Part shown: in pieces, positions 55,729 through 63,705 of the stretch
Layout of the letters: every line of letters starts with the position of its first letter
Numbering within the stretch: position 1 is the first letter of the stretch
Source of the DNA: Bacillus sp. E(2018)
GTDB lineage: Bacteria > Bacillota > Bacilli > Bacillales > Fictibacillaceae
Direction of reading: 5' to 3'
Length of the DNA stretch: 64,000 nucleotides
Assembly (NCBI RefSeq): GCF_005503015.1
Contig: NZ_SCOL01000001.1
Coordinates: 1,488,001 to 1,552,000, forward strand
Made by a program: the position numbers and the translations under genes
Notes under the pieces: model-generated
What the model was told of the DNA's origin: nothing
The model's database searches: none
The model's input: only the letters and a program-made list of their open reading frames with translations

Positions 55729-56598
55729 TTATTCATTCGTTAGTTTTCGAATCAAATCCATAAATACATTCACTTGTTTGAGCTCCGATCCTGTGCCGTG
55801 ATGAATGAGCCAAGTATCCCGTTTAATGGCATTACCCTTTTTATCTGTTAGTGGAATCTTATAGAAATCGTCCTCTGGCCTAAGGCTGATTGATGGGAGG
55901 ATGGCATAACCGATTCCATTTAGAGCCATTTGCTTACATGTTTCAATCTGATCAACAACAATCGTTTTTTGAGGTGTCGTTTTAAAATGAGTGTGCCACC
56001 AATCTTGTATTTCTTGATAATACGTTGAATGGCTCTTGAATTGAATGAAAGGTTTAGTCGTTTCAGAAAGCTCATCAATAGTTGAGATCGTCGTATCGAC
56101 TAGATATAAATGATCGGACAAAATATGCTCTTTACTGCCTCTCCACTCTGGATTTCCCCTTACAATTCCCAGGTGGATTTTATCTTCATATAGATGCTTA
56201 ATGATCTCGGAACTCCAACCTGTAATAAGTGAAATATTTACATGAGGGTATAGATTTACATACTCTTTTAACACATGAGGCAACCAGTATTGACCAATGA
56301 TAGAGGCCACCGCAAGCTTTAGTGTGCCGTGAACATGCTCAGAGAGAGATTGAAGCTCTTCTTTTACAATCTCCTCTTTTTGAAGAACTTCGGTAACAAA
56401 AGCTAGAATCTTTTCTCCTGACGGTGTTAAATTCAATCCTTTTTGAGATCGAATAAAAATGATGGTTCCCCAATTGTTCTCAATCGTTTGAAGCCGCTGA
56501 CTAAGAGCAGGTTGTGATACATATAAACGCTCAGATGCTTTTCTCATATTCAATTCTTCAGCAAGAACTTTTAATATACGAAATTCAGATAACTGCAT
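55729..56598 (-). CDS. ccpC: LysR-family regulator CcpC
   Basis: The 289-residue protein has a LysR helix-turn-helix (about 3-62, MRKASERLYVSQPALSQRLQ) and a citrate-type substrate-binding domain. Segments such as LITGWSSEIIKHLYED and DQIETCKQMALNGIGYAILPS match B. subtilis CcpC, which senses citrate and represses citZ and citB. No target gene lies next to it here. Two ATGs are in tandem; the second (56598) has the better spacing from AAAGGAG. It is divergent from the TSUP gene. Confidence 0.9.
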   Translation of the reverse strand: MQLSEFRILKVLAEELNMRKASERLYVSQPALSQRLQTIENNWGTIIFIRSQKGLNLTPSGEKILAFVTEVLQKEEIVKEELQSLSEHVHGTLKLAVASIIGQYWLPHVLKEYVNLYPHVNISLITGWSSEIIKHLYEDKIHLGIVRGNPEWRGSKEHILSDHLYLVDTTISTIDELSETTKPFIQFKSHSTYYQEIQDWWHTHFKTTPQKTIVVDQIETCKQMALNGIGYAILPSISLRPEDDFYKIPLTDKKGNAIKRDTWLIHHGTGSELKQVNVFMDLIRKLTNE

Positions 56599-56722
56599 CA
56601 TTTCTCCTTTTTATAATTGATAAGTTTTACTTATTGAAAATTGTCTGATTTATGTAATTTATTTTAAGTATACCTTATCATACGATAGATATGTAAAGAG
56701 AAAATGAAGGGATGTGAAAAGA

Positions 56723-57454
56723 TTGTATATCCTCATACTCGTCGGCTTTATCGCTACTTTTATCGGCACCCTTTCTGGAAGTGGGGGCATGATTAATTTT
56801 CCGATCATGTTATTATTAGGGGTACCTGTTCACTCTGCGATCGCAGCAAATAAATTTGCCAATATGTTCAGTTCTTTCTCAAGTTTTTTTGTTCTTCTAC
56901 GGAAAAATGATACGAAGCTTACTCCCTATCTCATTTCAGGTGTCATCAGTTTACTAGGAGGGATTGCCGGCGGCTTAACTGCCTCCTCGATCTCTAGAGA
57001 AAACTTAACCATCATCGCTCTGTTCTTACTCACAGGTGCACTTTTCTTAACCTTTCTAAAAACAAAAAGAGAAACAGATCTTGGATATGAGATCAAACAG
57101 CTCCCCCCAAGTAAATACCCTTACCTCTTTGGTATCGGAGCTTATGACGGCTTATTCGGTCCAGGTCAGGGAACCTTGCAGATGCAGCTTTTTTTGCGAA
57201 ACGGTTTTACCTATATTCGCACCCTTTCGTTTACGCGTTTTAATACGTTCTTAAGCTGTACGGGAGCTGCGTTCACCTATTTATATGCGGGTCATTATAT
57301 GTGGAACGTAGCCATCCCGCTTACGATTGGAAGCATCTGTGGAGCGCAGGCAGCTGTAAAACTAGCACCTCGTTTAAAAACAAAACAAGTTACAATCCTC
57401 ATGAGGACTGTAACTGTTCTACTTATTCTTCAATTAATGATTCAATGGAGGTAA
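56723..57454 (+). CDS. TSUP (TauE/SafE) family membrane transporter
   Basis: The 243-residue protein has about eight membrane segments and the TSUP repeats (GTLSGSGGMINFPIMLLLGV and GAYDGLFGPGQGT). The family moves sulfur-containing or organic anions; substrate unknown. TTG 56723 lies ten bases after AAGGGA; GTG 56714 overlaps that site. It is divergent from ccpC and six bases ahead of the VOC gene, so the two are one operon. Confidence 0.87.
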   Translation: MYILILVGFIATFIGTLSGSGGMINFPIMLLLGVPVHSAIAANKFANMFSSFSSFFVLLRKNDTKLTPYLISGVISLLGGIAGGLTASSISRENLTIIALFLLTGALFLTFLKTKRETDLGYEIKQLPPSKYPYLFGIGAYDGLFGPGQGTLQMQLFLRNGFTYIRTLSFTRFNTFLSCTGAAFTYLYAGHYMWNVAIPLTIGSICGAQAAVKLAPRLKTKQVTILMRTVTVLLILQLMIQWR

Positions 57455-57460
57455 TAAACC

Positions 57461-57826
57461 ATGAAAATAACAGGCATTCATCATATCCAAATATGTATTC
57501 CTCGAGAAAAGGAAGATGAAGCACGAGCTTTTTACAAAGGAATTCTGCAGCTTGAAGAAATTCCAAAACCAGAGGCTCTTCGAAAAAATGGCGGGATGTG
57601 GTTCCATTTCGGTTCCCAACAACTTCACATCGGAGTGGAAGACCAGGTGTATAAAGGTAAACATCATCCGGCATTTTTAGTTGATAACCTCTCAAGCTTT
57701 AAGGAACATTTGGCTCTCCACCACATACAGATACAAGAAGAAATACCAATTCCTGGATTTGAACGGTTTACGATAAGAGATCCATTCGGAAATCGGATAG
57801 AATTCATTCAGCCTTCTTCACTTTAA
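57461..57826 (+). CDS. VOC (glyoxalase/bleomycin resistance fold) protein
   Basis: The 121-residue protein is one vicinal-oxygen-chelate domain. IHHIQICIPREKEDEARAFY and HPAFLVDN supply a metal histidine each, and DPFGNRIEF holds the terminal acidic ligand. Substrate unknown. It follows the TSUP gene by six bases after GGAGGTAATAA and overlaps the convergent CDF gene by nine bases. Confidence 0.87.
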   Translation: MKITGIHHIQICIPREKEDEARAFYKGILQLEEIPKPEALRKNGGMWFHFGSQQLHIGVEDQVYKGKHHPAFLVDNLSSFKEHLALHHIQIQEEIPIPGFERFTIRDPFGNRIEFIQPSSL

Positions 57827-58708
57827 TGGGTTATCTTTGTTCTTCCCGTCCTCTGGTTCAACGTGAACTTGTATACTTTCGACATTATAAGCTTCTTTAA
57901 TCGTGTCTTCTATCTTTTCTGTGATCTCATGACTTTCCACTACATTAAGAGAAGGATCAACTTTAATCGTTACATCGATAATCGCTCGGTTACCGTGTTT
58001 ACGAGCTTTCAAGTCTCCCACGTTTTCTACACCTTCTACATCTAGAATCTTGTGCTCCATTTCCTTGCCTTCTTCATAATCAAAGCCATCAGAAAGATTA
58101 TGGGAGGTTTCAGTGAAAATCTCCCAACCTGTTTTAATGATGATTAGGCCAACAAGAACTGCTGCAGCAGGATCTAGCCACGGTAAGCCGATCTGCGCAC
58201 CAAGAATTCCGACTGCTGCTCCAATACTAACAAAAGCGTCTGAACGGTTATCTAGAGCGGCCGCTTTTAGCCCTTGGCTGTCTGTTTCTTTTGCTACCTT
58301 AATATTATACAAAAAAACGATGATCATTACTGCTGCACCAAACAGGGCGATCAAGGCTGCCGTCAGCGAAGGCTCCGTCTCCACTCCGTTAAACATCTTT
58401 TTAATAGAAGATATCAATACTTCTATACCGATAACTACCATAATAAAGGAAGCAACCATTGATGCAATCGTTTCTGCACGCAAGTGTCCATAAGGATGAT
58501 CTTCATCTGCTGGCTTCCTTGAAATTTTCAAACCTATTAATACTGCGATAGAGGCGATTATGTCAGTAGCATTGTTTAATCCGTCAGCAACTAATGCATC
58601 GGAATTATAGAAAATACCTGACACCAGTTTAACTATTGATAGAAAGATATATGCTCCTAAACTAAGATAAACACCGCGTTCCACTCTTTTTTGCTGATCA
58701 GATTGCAT
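57818..58708 (-). CDS. CDF-family cation exporter (MneP/MneS-like)
   Basis: The 296-residue protein has six membrane segments and a cytoplasmic C-terminal domain (about 210-290). The transport site is DGLNNATDI, with an asparagine variation seen in the manganese-exporting MneP/MneS group of Bacillus, and the second site carries DNRSDAF. DEDHPYGHLRAE is the linker motif. Mn2+ export is likely by homology but not proven. Downstream regulatory elements were not seen. Confidence 0.87.
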   Translation of the reverse strand: MQSDQQKRVERGVYLSLGAYIFLSIVKLVSGIFYNSDALVADGLNNATDIIASIAVLIGLKISRKPADEDHPYGHLRAETIASMVASFIMVVIGIEVLISSIKKMFNGVETEPSLTAALIALFGAAVMIIVFLYNIKVAKETDSQGLKAAALDNRSDAFVSIGAAVGILGAQIGLPWLDPAAAVLVGLIIIKTGWEIFTETSHNLSDGFDYEEGKEMEHKILDVEGVENVGDLKARKHGNRAIIDVTIKVDPSLNVVESHEITEKIEDTIKEAYNVESIQVHVEPEDGKNKDNPLK

Positions 58709-58799
58709 TCTCTATTCTCCTTCGTTAAATAATACCTTTTACATCATAAAGAATGGATTCCGGGTGGGTCTAGAGCAATCTTTTTCCCTATAGGAAACA

Positions 58800-59546
58800 T
58801 TAATGTTCATAGATCATTTTTCTAGTCATCCCACCATCGATCGTAATATTTTCCCCGGTAATAAAATTATTGTCAGACTGCGCTAAAAATAAGCATGCCC
58901 TTGAAATATCAGCTGGCATACCCACTCTTTTTGAGAGATGCTGATCATGATCAACTTCACGCAGTTTCTTATAATCTCCTGTATGTATCCAGCCAGGACT
59001 AATGGAGTTTACGGTAATAAAATCTTCAGAGAACGATGCAGCCAAGGCGTGAGTTAAAGCAACAATTCCGCCCTTAGTTGCCGCATATGCTTCGGAATGG
59101 GGCTCAGACATTGCTGCACGAGTGGAGGCCATATTGATGATAGAACCTCCTCCAGACTGAGACATGTACTTAGCAGCTTCTCTAGAAAAAAGAAAAACAC
59201 TTCGCAAGTTTGTGTTTAAAATGTTATCCCATTCATCTACTGTTAATTCATATGGCGATTTCCATTTTGAAATACCAGCGTTGTTGATCACACAGTTCAG
59301 ACCACCTAATCTATCATGTGTTTCTGATACCGCTTTTATAATTTCCTCTGGATTTTTTACATCGCATGTAATAAAGATGCTATCTGTTTGAATTTGACGG
59401 ACTTCAGAAAATGTATGTTCAAGCTCATTTTTATTGTAATCAATTAGCGAGACCTTCCATCCTGCTTTAGCAAAATCAAGTGCTATCTGTTTTCCAATCC
59501 CCTGAGCAGCTCCTGTAATTAATACTGTACCTTTAGTCTTAACCAT
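58800..59546 (-). CDS. SDR-family oxidoreductase
   Basis: The 248-residue Rossmann enzyme has TGAAQGIG (11-18), NNAG (88-91) and the catalytic Ser141, Tyr154 and Lys158 (YAATK). Asp37 after the second strand suggests NAD rather than NADP. It starts after TAGGAGGAACT. It lies downstream of lhgO on the same strand but past a terminator, so a link to glutarate breakdown is only suggested by position. Confidence 0.9.
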   Translation of the reverse strand: MVKTKGTVLITGAAQGIGKQIALDFAKAGWKVSLIDYNKNELEHTFSEVRQIQTDSIFITCDVKNPEEIIKAVSETHDRLGGLNCVINNAGISKWKSPYELTVDEWDNILNTNLRSVFLFSREAAKYMSQSGGGSIINMASTRAAMSEPHSEAYAATKGGIVALTHALAASFSEDFITVNSISPGWIHTGDYKKLREVDHDQHLSKRVGMPADISRACLFLAQSDNNFITGENITIDGGMTRKMIYEH

Positions 59547-59631
59547 AATTAGTTCCTCCTAATTTAATAATCAATATATACTATTCTTTCCCCTCTTTCT
59601 GTTATTTTCATCAAAGACTTACACAAAAAAA

Positions 59632-59659
59632 GAGTATAAAAACATGTGTTTTTACACTC
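59632..59659 (-). terminator. Terminator of glaH-lhgO
   Basis: GAGT, TAAAAACA, TGTTTTTA and ACTC (59632-59659) form a stem with one mismatch. T7GTGT follows on the minus strand. It ends the glaH-lhgO transcript before the SDR gene. Confidence 0.8.
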
Positions 59660-59677
59660 TCTCTATTCACATCCTTA

Positions 59678-60889
59678 TTATTTTGCTGCAAAAAGATTAT
59701 ACTCTATTTCAGGCACTCTTCTAGCAATTTCCCTTCCTATTGGAAAACATGCGGTAGCTGCTGGAGAAGGAGCATTACACACATTGATACTCCGTTTGCT
59801 CTGTTCTATAAAAAAATCATCAACTAGTGAGCCATTGGATCGCAAAGCTTGTGCTCTAACACCTGATGGTGAAGGAATAATATCACTTTCTTGAATGTCA
59901 GGTACAAGCTCTTGTAGACTTTTCACAAATGCTTTCTTACTAAATGATCGCCAAATTTCAACCGTACCTTCTTTCCAATACTTACGTGCCATCTTCCAAA
60001 AACCTGAATACAGCATGATTTCTGCTGCATCTTTAAAGTTAATGTCACGTTTTGAATAGCCTTCTCTCTTTAATCCTAATACTGCATTCGGACCAGCCTC
60101 AACACCACCGTTTATCATTCTGGTAAAATGCACGCCTAAAAAAGGAAACTCTGGATTCGGAACAGGATATATTAAGTTTTTAACTAAATATTGTTTTTCT
60201 GGCTTTAGTTCGAAGTACTCTCCTCTAAAAGGAATTATTTTTAGATCTGGTGTTAAACCCGTCATTTTAGCGAGCCGATCACTGTGTAGACCTCCACAAT
60301 TCACAACATATCTAGCAGTGAATTCTCTTTGATTTGTGATAATGTCTACATGCTCCGATTTTTCAACAATGCTCTTTACTTCAGTATTTAAAAGCAGTTC
60401 AACTCCATGCTTTTCTAAAGTTGAAACAAGAGCTAAACATACCTGCTTGTAGTCAACAATGCCCGCTGAGGGTACCTTAACTGCCTGTATCCCTTGAACA
60501 TATGGCTCTTCTTCTTTTATTTGATCTGGTCCAATCATTGATAGTTCAAGCTCGTTTGCAATACCTCTTTGATACAAATTTTTTATATGAGGTAATTCAT
60601 CTTGTTTTGTTGCCACTATAATTTTGCCGCATTGTTCATAGTTCACATTATGCTTCTGACAAAAGTCTATCAATTCTGTATTTCCTTCTTTTGCAAATTT
60701 CGCTTTTAAACTGCCTGGCTTATAGTAAATGCCTGAATGAATGACACCGCTGTTATTTCCTGTCTGATGTTTGGACCATGAATCTTCTTTTTCTAATACA
60801 ATAAGACGAGCGTGTGGAAATCGCTTGCTCAATGAGTACGCAGTCGATAATCCAACAATTCCTCCCCCGATAATTACGATATCTGTCAT
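59678..60889 (-). CDS. lhgO: L-2-hydroxyglutarate oxidase
   Basis: LhgO is an FAD enzyme of the DAO fold that oxidises L-2-hydroxyglutarate to 2-oxoglutarate, passing electrons to the membrane quinone pool in E. coli. The 403-residue protein has GGGIVGLSTAYSL (8-20) for FAD and the family segment WSKHQTGNNSGVIHSGIYY with further conserved GVEAGPNAVLG. It lies 27 bp downstream of glaH, whose product is its substrate, which strongly supports the assignment. Confidence 0.94.
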   Translation of the reverse strand: MTDIVIIGGGIVGLSTAYSLSKRFPHARLIVLEKEDSWSKHQTGNNSGVIHSGIYYKPGSLKAKFAKEGNTELIDFCQKHNVNYEQCGKIIVATKQDELPHIKNLYQRGIANELELSMIGPDQIKEEEPYVQGIQAVKVPSAGIVDYKQVCLALVSTLEKHGVELLLNTEVKSIVEKSEHVDIITNQREFTARYVVNCGGLHSDRLAKMTGLTPDLKIIPFRGEYFELKPEKQYLVKNLIYPVPNPEFPFLGVHFTRMINGGVEAGPNAVLGLKREGYSKRDINFKDAAEIMLYSGFWKMARKYWKEGTVEIWRSFSKKAFVKSLQELVPDIQESDIIPSPSGVRAQALRSNGSLVDDFFIEQSKRSINVCNAPSPAATACFPIGREIARRVPEIEYNLFAAK

Positions 60890-60916
60890 TTTCCCCTCCG
60901 GATATGTTCGTAGTTG

Positions 60917-61852
60917 TTACACTCTAGCAAAATAGCCTCTTTGTCTTAGTAATTCACGATGAAGCTCAGGATTTCTCTCAAATGCAGCTCTGCCATGCAG
61001 CCAGAATGTATTGTTCACCATAACAAGGTCTCCTACTGGGAGAGGGAGATCGATAGTGTTCTTGCTGTTCTCCATTGACTCAGATAAATTTTTCAAGTAA
61101 ACAGCTTGCTGCATCGTTGTTGGATTAGCAAATTGATCAATAAAACAGATACATGGTTTGCCATTATGTTCAAAAAATGTTTCATTATAAACATTCTGTA
61201 CAACATTTTTACTAGCTGGCGCCTTGTATTCAATACGACAAGAAGCTAAGGGGTGTTTGGAAAAGTGGTCTAACTCTTCCCAATCATCTAAATGTAATAA
61301 CCGAGACTCTCCACCTTTCGCATTTTCTTCAGCAAACTTCATCATTAGGAGCCAATCCGTTGGTTCATCTACGAACGTTCCATCTGTATGAAGAGTAAAA
61401 CGTCGATATGCTTGCCTTAAGTAGGAATCACTTTCGTCTGTATCTTTAACTGTAAATCTAGCGTAGTAGGTTCCTGACATCGCATCAAAGTTTACCCCAC
61501 CGATCAAGTGCGATAATGCAGTTGAAAATTTAATATAATCATCATAATTTTGAGTTAACCCTTGCATTCCAACTGTAAAACCACCTGAATTCCGATCGTG
61601 TAAAATGGAACGAACCGTTTTAGAAAAAGAACTGCTTAAGTGCCTTTCCAATGATTGCGATAATACGAGTCTCATATAAGGAACGTACTCTAATTGTTGT
61701 GCATTCACTAGTTGATTTTCAGTCAAAAATGCTAATAATGAATCTTTTTCAATGACTAGATGATATAGTCGTTGATGATTCGGATGACTATTCACCTTAA
61801 AAGTACCGTATGTTCCTACAAATGTTTTCTCATTTTCTTTAGTTACGCTCAT
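60917..61852 (-). CDS. glaH: Glutarate 2-hydroxylase (GlaH/CsiD)
   Basis: GlaH is an Fe(II)/2-oxoglutarate-dependent dioxygenase that turns glutarate into L-2-hydroxyglutarate, releasing succinate and CO2. The 311-residue protein aligns with E. coli CsiD through NFDAMSGTYYARF, SDSYLRQ, the HxD iron motif His155/Asp157 (LHTDGTFVDE), LLHLDDWE, His286 (FWLHGR) and the 2-oxoglutarate arginines 303/305 (RQRGYF). ATG 61852 follows AAGGAGGAAG. Glutarate comes from lysine through 5-aminovalerate; no other step of that route is in the window. Confidence 0.94.
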   Translation of the reverse strand: MSVTKENEKTFVGTYGTFKVNSHPNHQRLYHLVIEKDSLLAFLTENQLVNAQQLEYVPYMRLVLSQSLERHLSSSFSKTVRSILHDRNSGGFTVGMQGLTQNYDDYIKFSTALSHLIGGVNFDAMSGTYYARFTVKDTDESDSYLRQAYRRFTLHTDGTFVDEPTDWLLMMKFAEENAKGGESRLLHLDDWEELDHFSKHPLASCRIEYKAPASKNVVQNVYNETFFEHNGKPCICFIDQFANPTTMQQAVYLKNLSESMENSKNTIDLPLPVGDLVMVNNTFWLHGRAAFERNPELHRELLRQRGYFARV

Positions 61853-61875
61853 TTTTCTTCCTCCTTTTTTTTCCA

Positions 61876-61923
61876 CAAAAATAGCCAGTTGTACCATTTC
61901 ATTAGGAAATGATAAAACTGGCT
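61876..61923 (-). terminator. Attenuator-like terminator in the glaH leader
   Basis: On the minus strand AGCCAGTT (61923-61916) pairs with AACTGGCT (61890-61883), and CATTTC/GAAATG (61911-61895) forms the inner stem. ATTTTT follows. It ends ten bases before the glaH ribosome binding site, and the glaH promoter lies upstream of it. Confidence 0.8.
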
Positions 61924-62040
61924 TGTAGTCTACTTTTGGCTTTTGGTAAAAGTCCGATAGACTTAACAGTTATTATTGATTATAAGTTGCATACTAACTA
62001 TTACTAGCCGTGGTAGGGGATACCAACCTACGGGTAATAT
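61924..62040 (-). promoter_or_regulatory. Candidate riboswitch or attenuator leader of glaH
   Basis: Predicted stems on the minus strand are CCGTAGG with CCTACcaCGG (62033-62008), TAATAGTTA with TAACTGTTA (62003-61964, one G-U pair) and AAGTC/GACTT (61964-61950). The segment AATAATAACTG (61977-61967) can instead pair with CAGTTTTATCATT (61920-61908), the left side of the terminator, so two exclusive states are possible. I recognise no known riboswitch consensus. Confidence 0.55.
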
Positions 62041-62046
62041 GATAAT

Positions 62047-62075
62047 ATTCTAAATCAGTTCTTACCTTCTGTCAA
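62047..62075 (-). promoter_or_regulatory. Sigma-A promoter of glaH-lhgO
   Basis: TTGACA (62075-62070) and TAGAAT (62052-62047) are exactly 17 bp apart on the minus strand, with transcription starting near 62040. Confidence 0.85.
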
Positions 62076-62111
62076 TTAATAAATTGAATAATCAGATATT
62101 TAATGTGTCGA

Positions 62112-62438
62112 TCAGACCTCTGTTTTTACTCTTATTGCACTATACTGTTTATAGGCATCTTTTACCGCCGTTATTAATGCAATTTTTGCCTTTCCGTGAT
62201 AATTTCTTTCAATTGCATGCACAATTGGATCACATCCGTCCATCAGACTAAACCCTTTTAATAAACTACTGAAAAAATTTTGAGCGTGTAGCGTTGATAA
62301 AGTACATGAAGCATTGAGAATCACCCAATATTGATGATCTGTTTCAATAGTAACTGTTAACGTTTGATGAATTTCACTCGCAGACATTCCTTGAGGAAGC
62401 TTTGCATGACCCGCTAGTATTCTAGTTCGTTCCAACAT
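62112..62438 (-). CDS. DUF3870 family protein
   Basis: The 108-residue protein (MLERTRILAGHAKLPQGMSA) matches DUF3870. The family is often encoded beside acyl-CoA metabolism or amino-acid-catabolism genes in Firmicutes; function unknown. Conserved segments are GHAKLP and AIERNYHGKAKIALITA. ATG 62438 follows AGGAGGTGGTG. It is the last gene of the thiolase-ECH-hotdog operon, 44-50 bp after the hotdog gene. Confidence 0.85.
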   Translation of the reverse strand: MLERTRILAGHAKLPQGMSASEIHQTLTVTIETDHQYWVILNASCTLSTLHAQNFFSSLLKGFSLMDGCDPIVHAIERNYHGKAKIALITAVKDAYKQYSAIRVKTEV

Positions 62439-62488
62439 CACCACCTCCTAGATTTGAAGTGTTATCTTTCATCCTCATGCAACCATTC

Positions 62489-62890
62489 CTACACATGAAT
62501 CAACTTAAAAGTCCCTGTTCCTTTTGAAACGATATTTCCGTACTCATCTTTAATGATTCCATCCACAAAAGCAGTCTTATAACCTTTAGAAATAATATTG
62601 GCCTCTGCATATATGTAGCCTGTTTGGACTGGTGCTGTAAAATGAACGGTTAAACTCATCGTCACACACCTCGTCTTCGTAACAGAGCGAAGATGCATAC
62701 TTTGAACGAAGTCGATAATCGAGGCATATACACCTCCATGAAGGGTACCATTCGTATTCAATAATTCATTCTGTATTTTTAATTTTATCCTCACATCTTC
62801 TTCTTCAAAAGATACGATCTCTATACCTAAGTGGTGAAGGTATGGACAATTCACAAATTCTTTGTGGATTTCATCAATTGTTAATGGCAT
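62489..62890 (-). CDS. Hotdog-fold thioesterase (PaaI type)
   Basis: The protein is a single hotdog domain with NTNGTLHGGVYASIIDF holding the HGG motif, and VTMSLTVHFTAPVQTG. I use ATG 62890 (133 aa, MPLTIDEIHKEF), ten bases after AAGGGA; ATG 62914 is also possible. It probably releases acyl groups from CoA in the same pathway as the upstream hydratase and thiolase. Confidence 0.87.
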   Translation of the reverse strand: MPLTIDEIHKEFVNCPYLHHLGIEIVSFEEEDVRIKLKIQNELLNTNGTLHGGVYASIIDFVQSMHLRSVTKTRCVTMSLTVHFTAPVQTGYIYAEANIISKGYKTAFVDGIIKDEYGNIVSKGTGTFKLIHV

Positions 62891-62920
62891 ATCGTTTGTC
62901 CCTTCTTCCTTCATTACTTT

Positions 62921-63703
62921 CTATCTAGATATGAATTCAGGAGCTCTTTTCTCAAGAAAAGCTCTTGTTCCTTCCTTTTTATCTTCGGTTGAAAATAAAA
63001 CAGCTTGAGCCAGCTTTTCTATTAACAATCCAGCTTTCATATCAGAATCATAACCAGCATGAATGGCTAATTTAGCAAACTTAACTGCCAGCGGTCCTTT
63101 AGATATGATTTGATGTGCCGTTCTCTCTACGTATTCTTTCAATTGTCTAGCTGGTGCAACTTCTGATACGAGGCCAATTCTTTCCGCTTCATCTGCCGAT
63201 ATTATTTTTCCAGTCAGTATAAGTTCCATCGCTTTTCCTTTTCCGATTAAACGCGTTAATCGTTGTGTTCCCCCTGCACTTGGAATAATACCTAAGTTTA
63301 ATTCAGGAAGACCAAGTTTCGCATCCTGAGAAGCTATTCTAATATCACATGCCATAGCAAGCTCGCATCCTCCGCCTAAAGCATATCCATTTATCATAGC
63401 AATAGTCGGCTTCCCAAAACCTTCAATATAATCATACGTATCTTGCATTCCATCTGGATTGAAAACATCTAAAGGCTCACGGTCTTTCAACTGACTAATA
63501 TCTGCTCCTGCTGCAAATGATTTGTCTCCTTTCCCTGTAAATACGATACAGTAAATTTGATCATCGCTCTTTAACTCATCCAACGCTTTCTTTATCTCTA
63601 AGAGTGTTTCTTTACTCAGCGCATTTCGCTGTTCAGGTAAGTTTATAATTAGATAGGCGAGCTGATTAGATTTTTCAACAATAATATTTTGAAAGGTTTG
63701 CAT
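62921..63703 (-). CDS. Enoyl-CoA hydratase
   Basis: The 260-residue crotonase has both catalytic glutamates, Glu114 (GGGCELAM) and Glu134 (LGLPELNLG), with AAGADI forming the oxyanion hole, so hydration of a trans-2-enoyl-CoA is likely. Length is standard. ATG 63703 follows AACGAGGTGAAGTAATC; the longer upstream frame overlaps the thiolase end. It starts two bases after the thiolase stop. Confidence 0.93.
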   Translation of the reverse strand: MQTFQNIIVEKSNQLAYLIINLPEQRNALSKETLLEIKKALDELKSDDQIYCIVFTGKGDKSFAAGADISQLKDREPLDVFNPDGMQDTYDYIEGFGKPTIAMINGYALGGGCELAMACDIRIASQDAKLGLPELNLGIIPSAGGTQRLTRLIGKGKAMELILTGKIISADEAERIGLVSEVAPARQLKEYVERTAHQIISKGPLAVKFAKLAIHAGYDSDMKAGLLIEKLAQAVLFSTEDKKEGTRAFLEKRAPEFISR

Positions 63704-63705
63704 GA

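Noticed and set aside
55043..55801. 252-codon frame antisense to dapH
   Set aside because: Long antisense frames are expected opposite the hexapeptide-repeat dapH; threonine/proline-rich composition and no start signal.
57434..57695. Frames antisense to the VOC gene
   Set aside because: They overlap a clear VOC domain and its upstream operon partner and have no start signals.
61980..62000. Leader peptide attenuator in the glaH leader
   Set aside because: The short frame MQLIINNNC has no ribosome binding site and no run of relevant codons.
61876..62040. Lysine riboswitch, T-box or glycine riboswitch for glaH
   Set aside because: None of the conserved segments of these classes (for example the T-box AGGGUGGNACCGCG) is present, so no known class is assigned.
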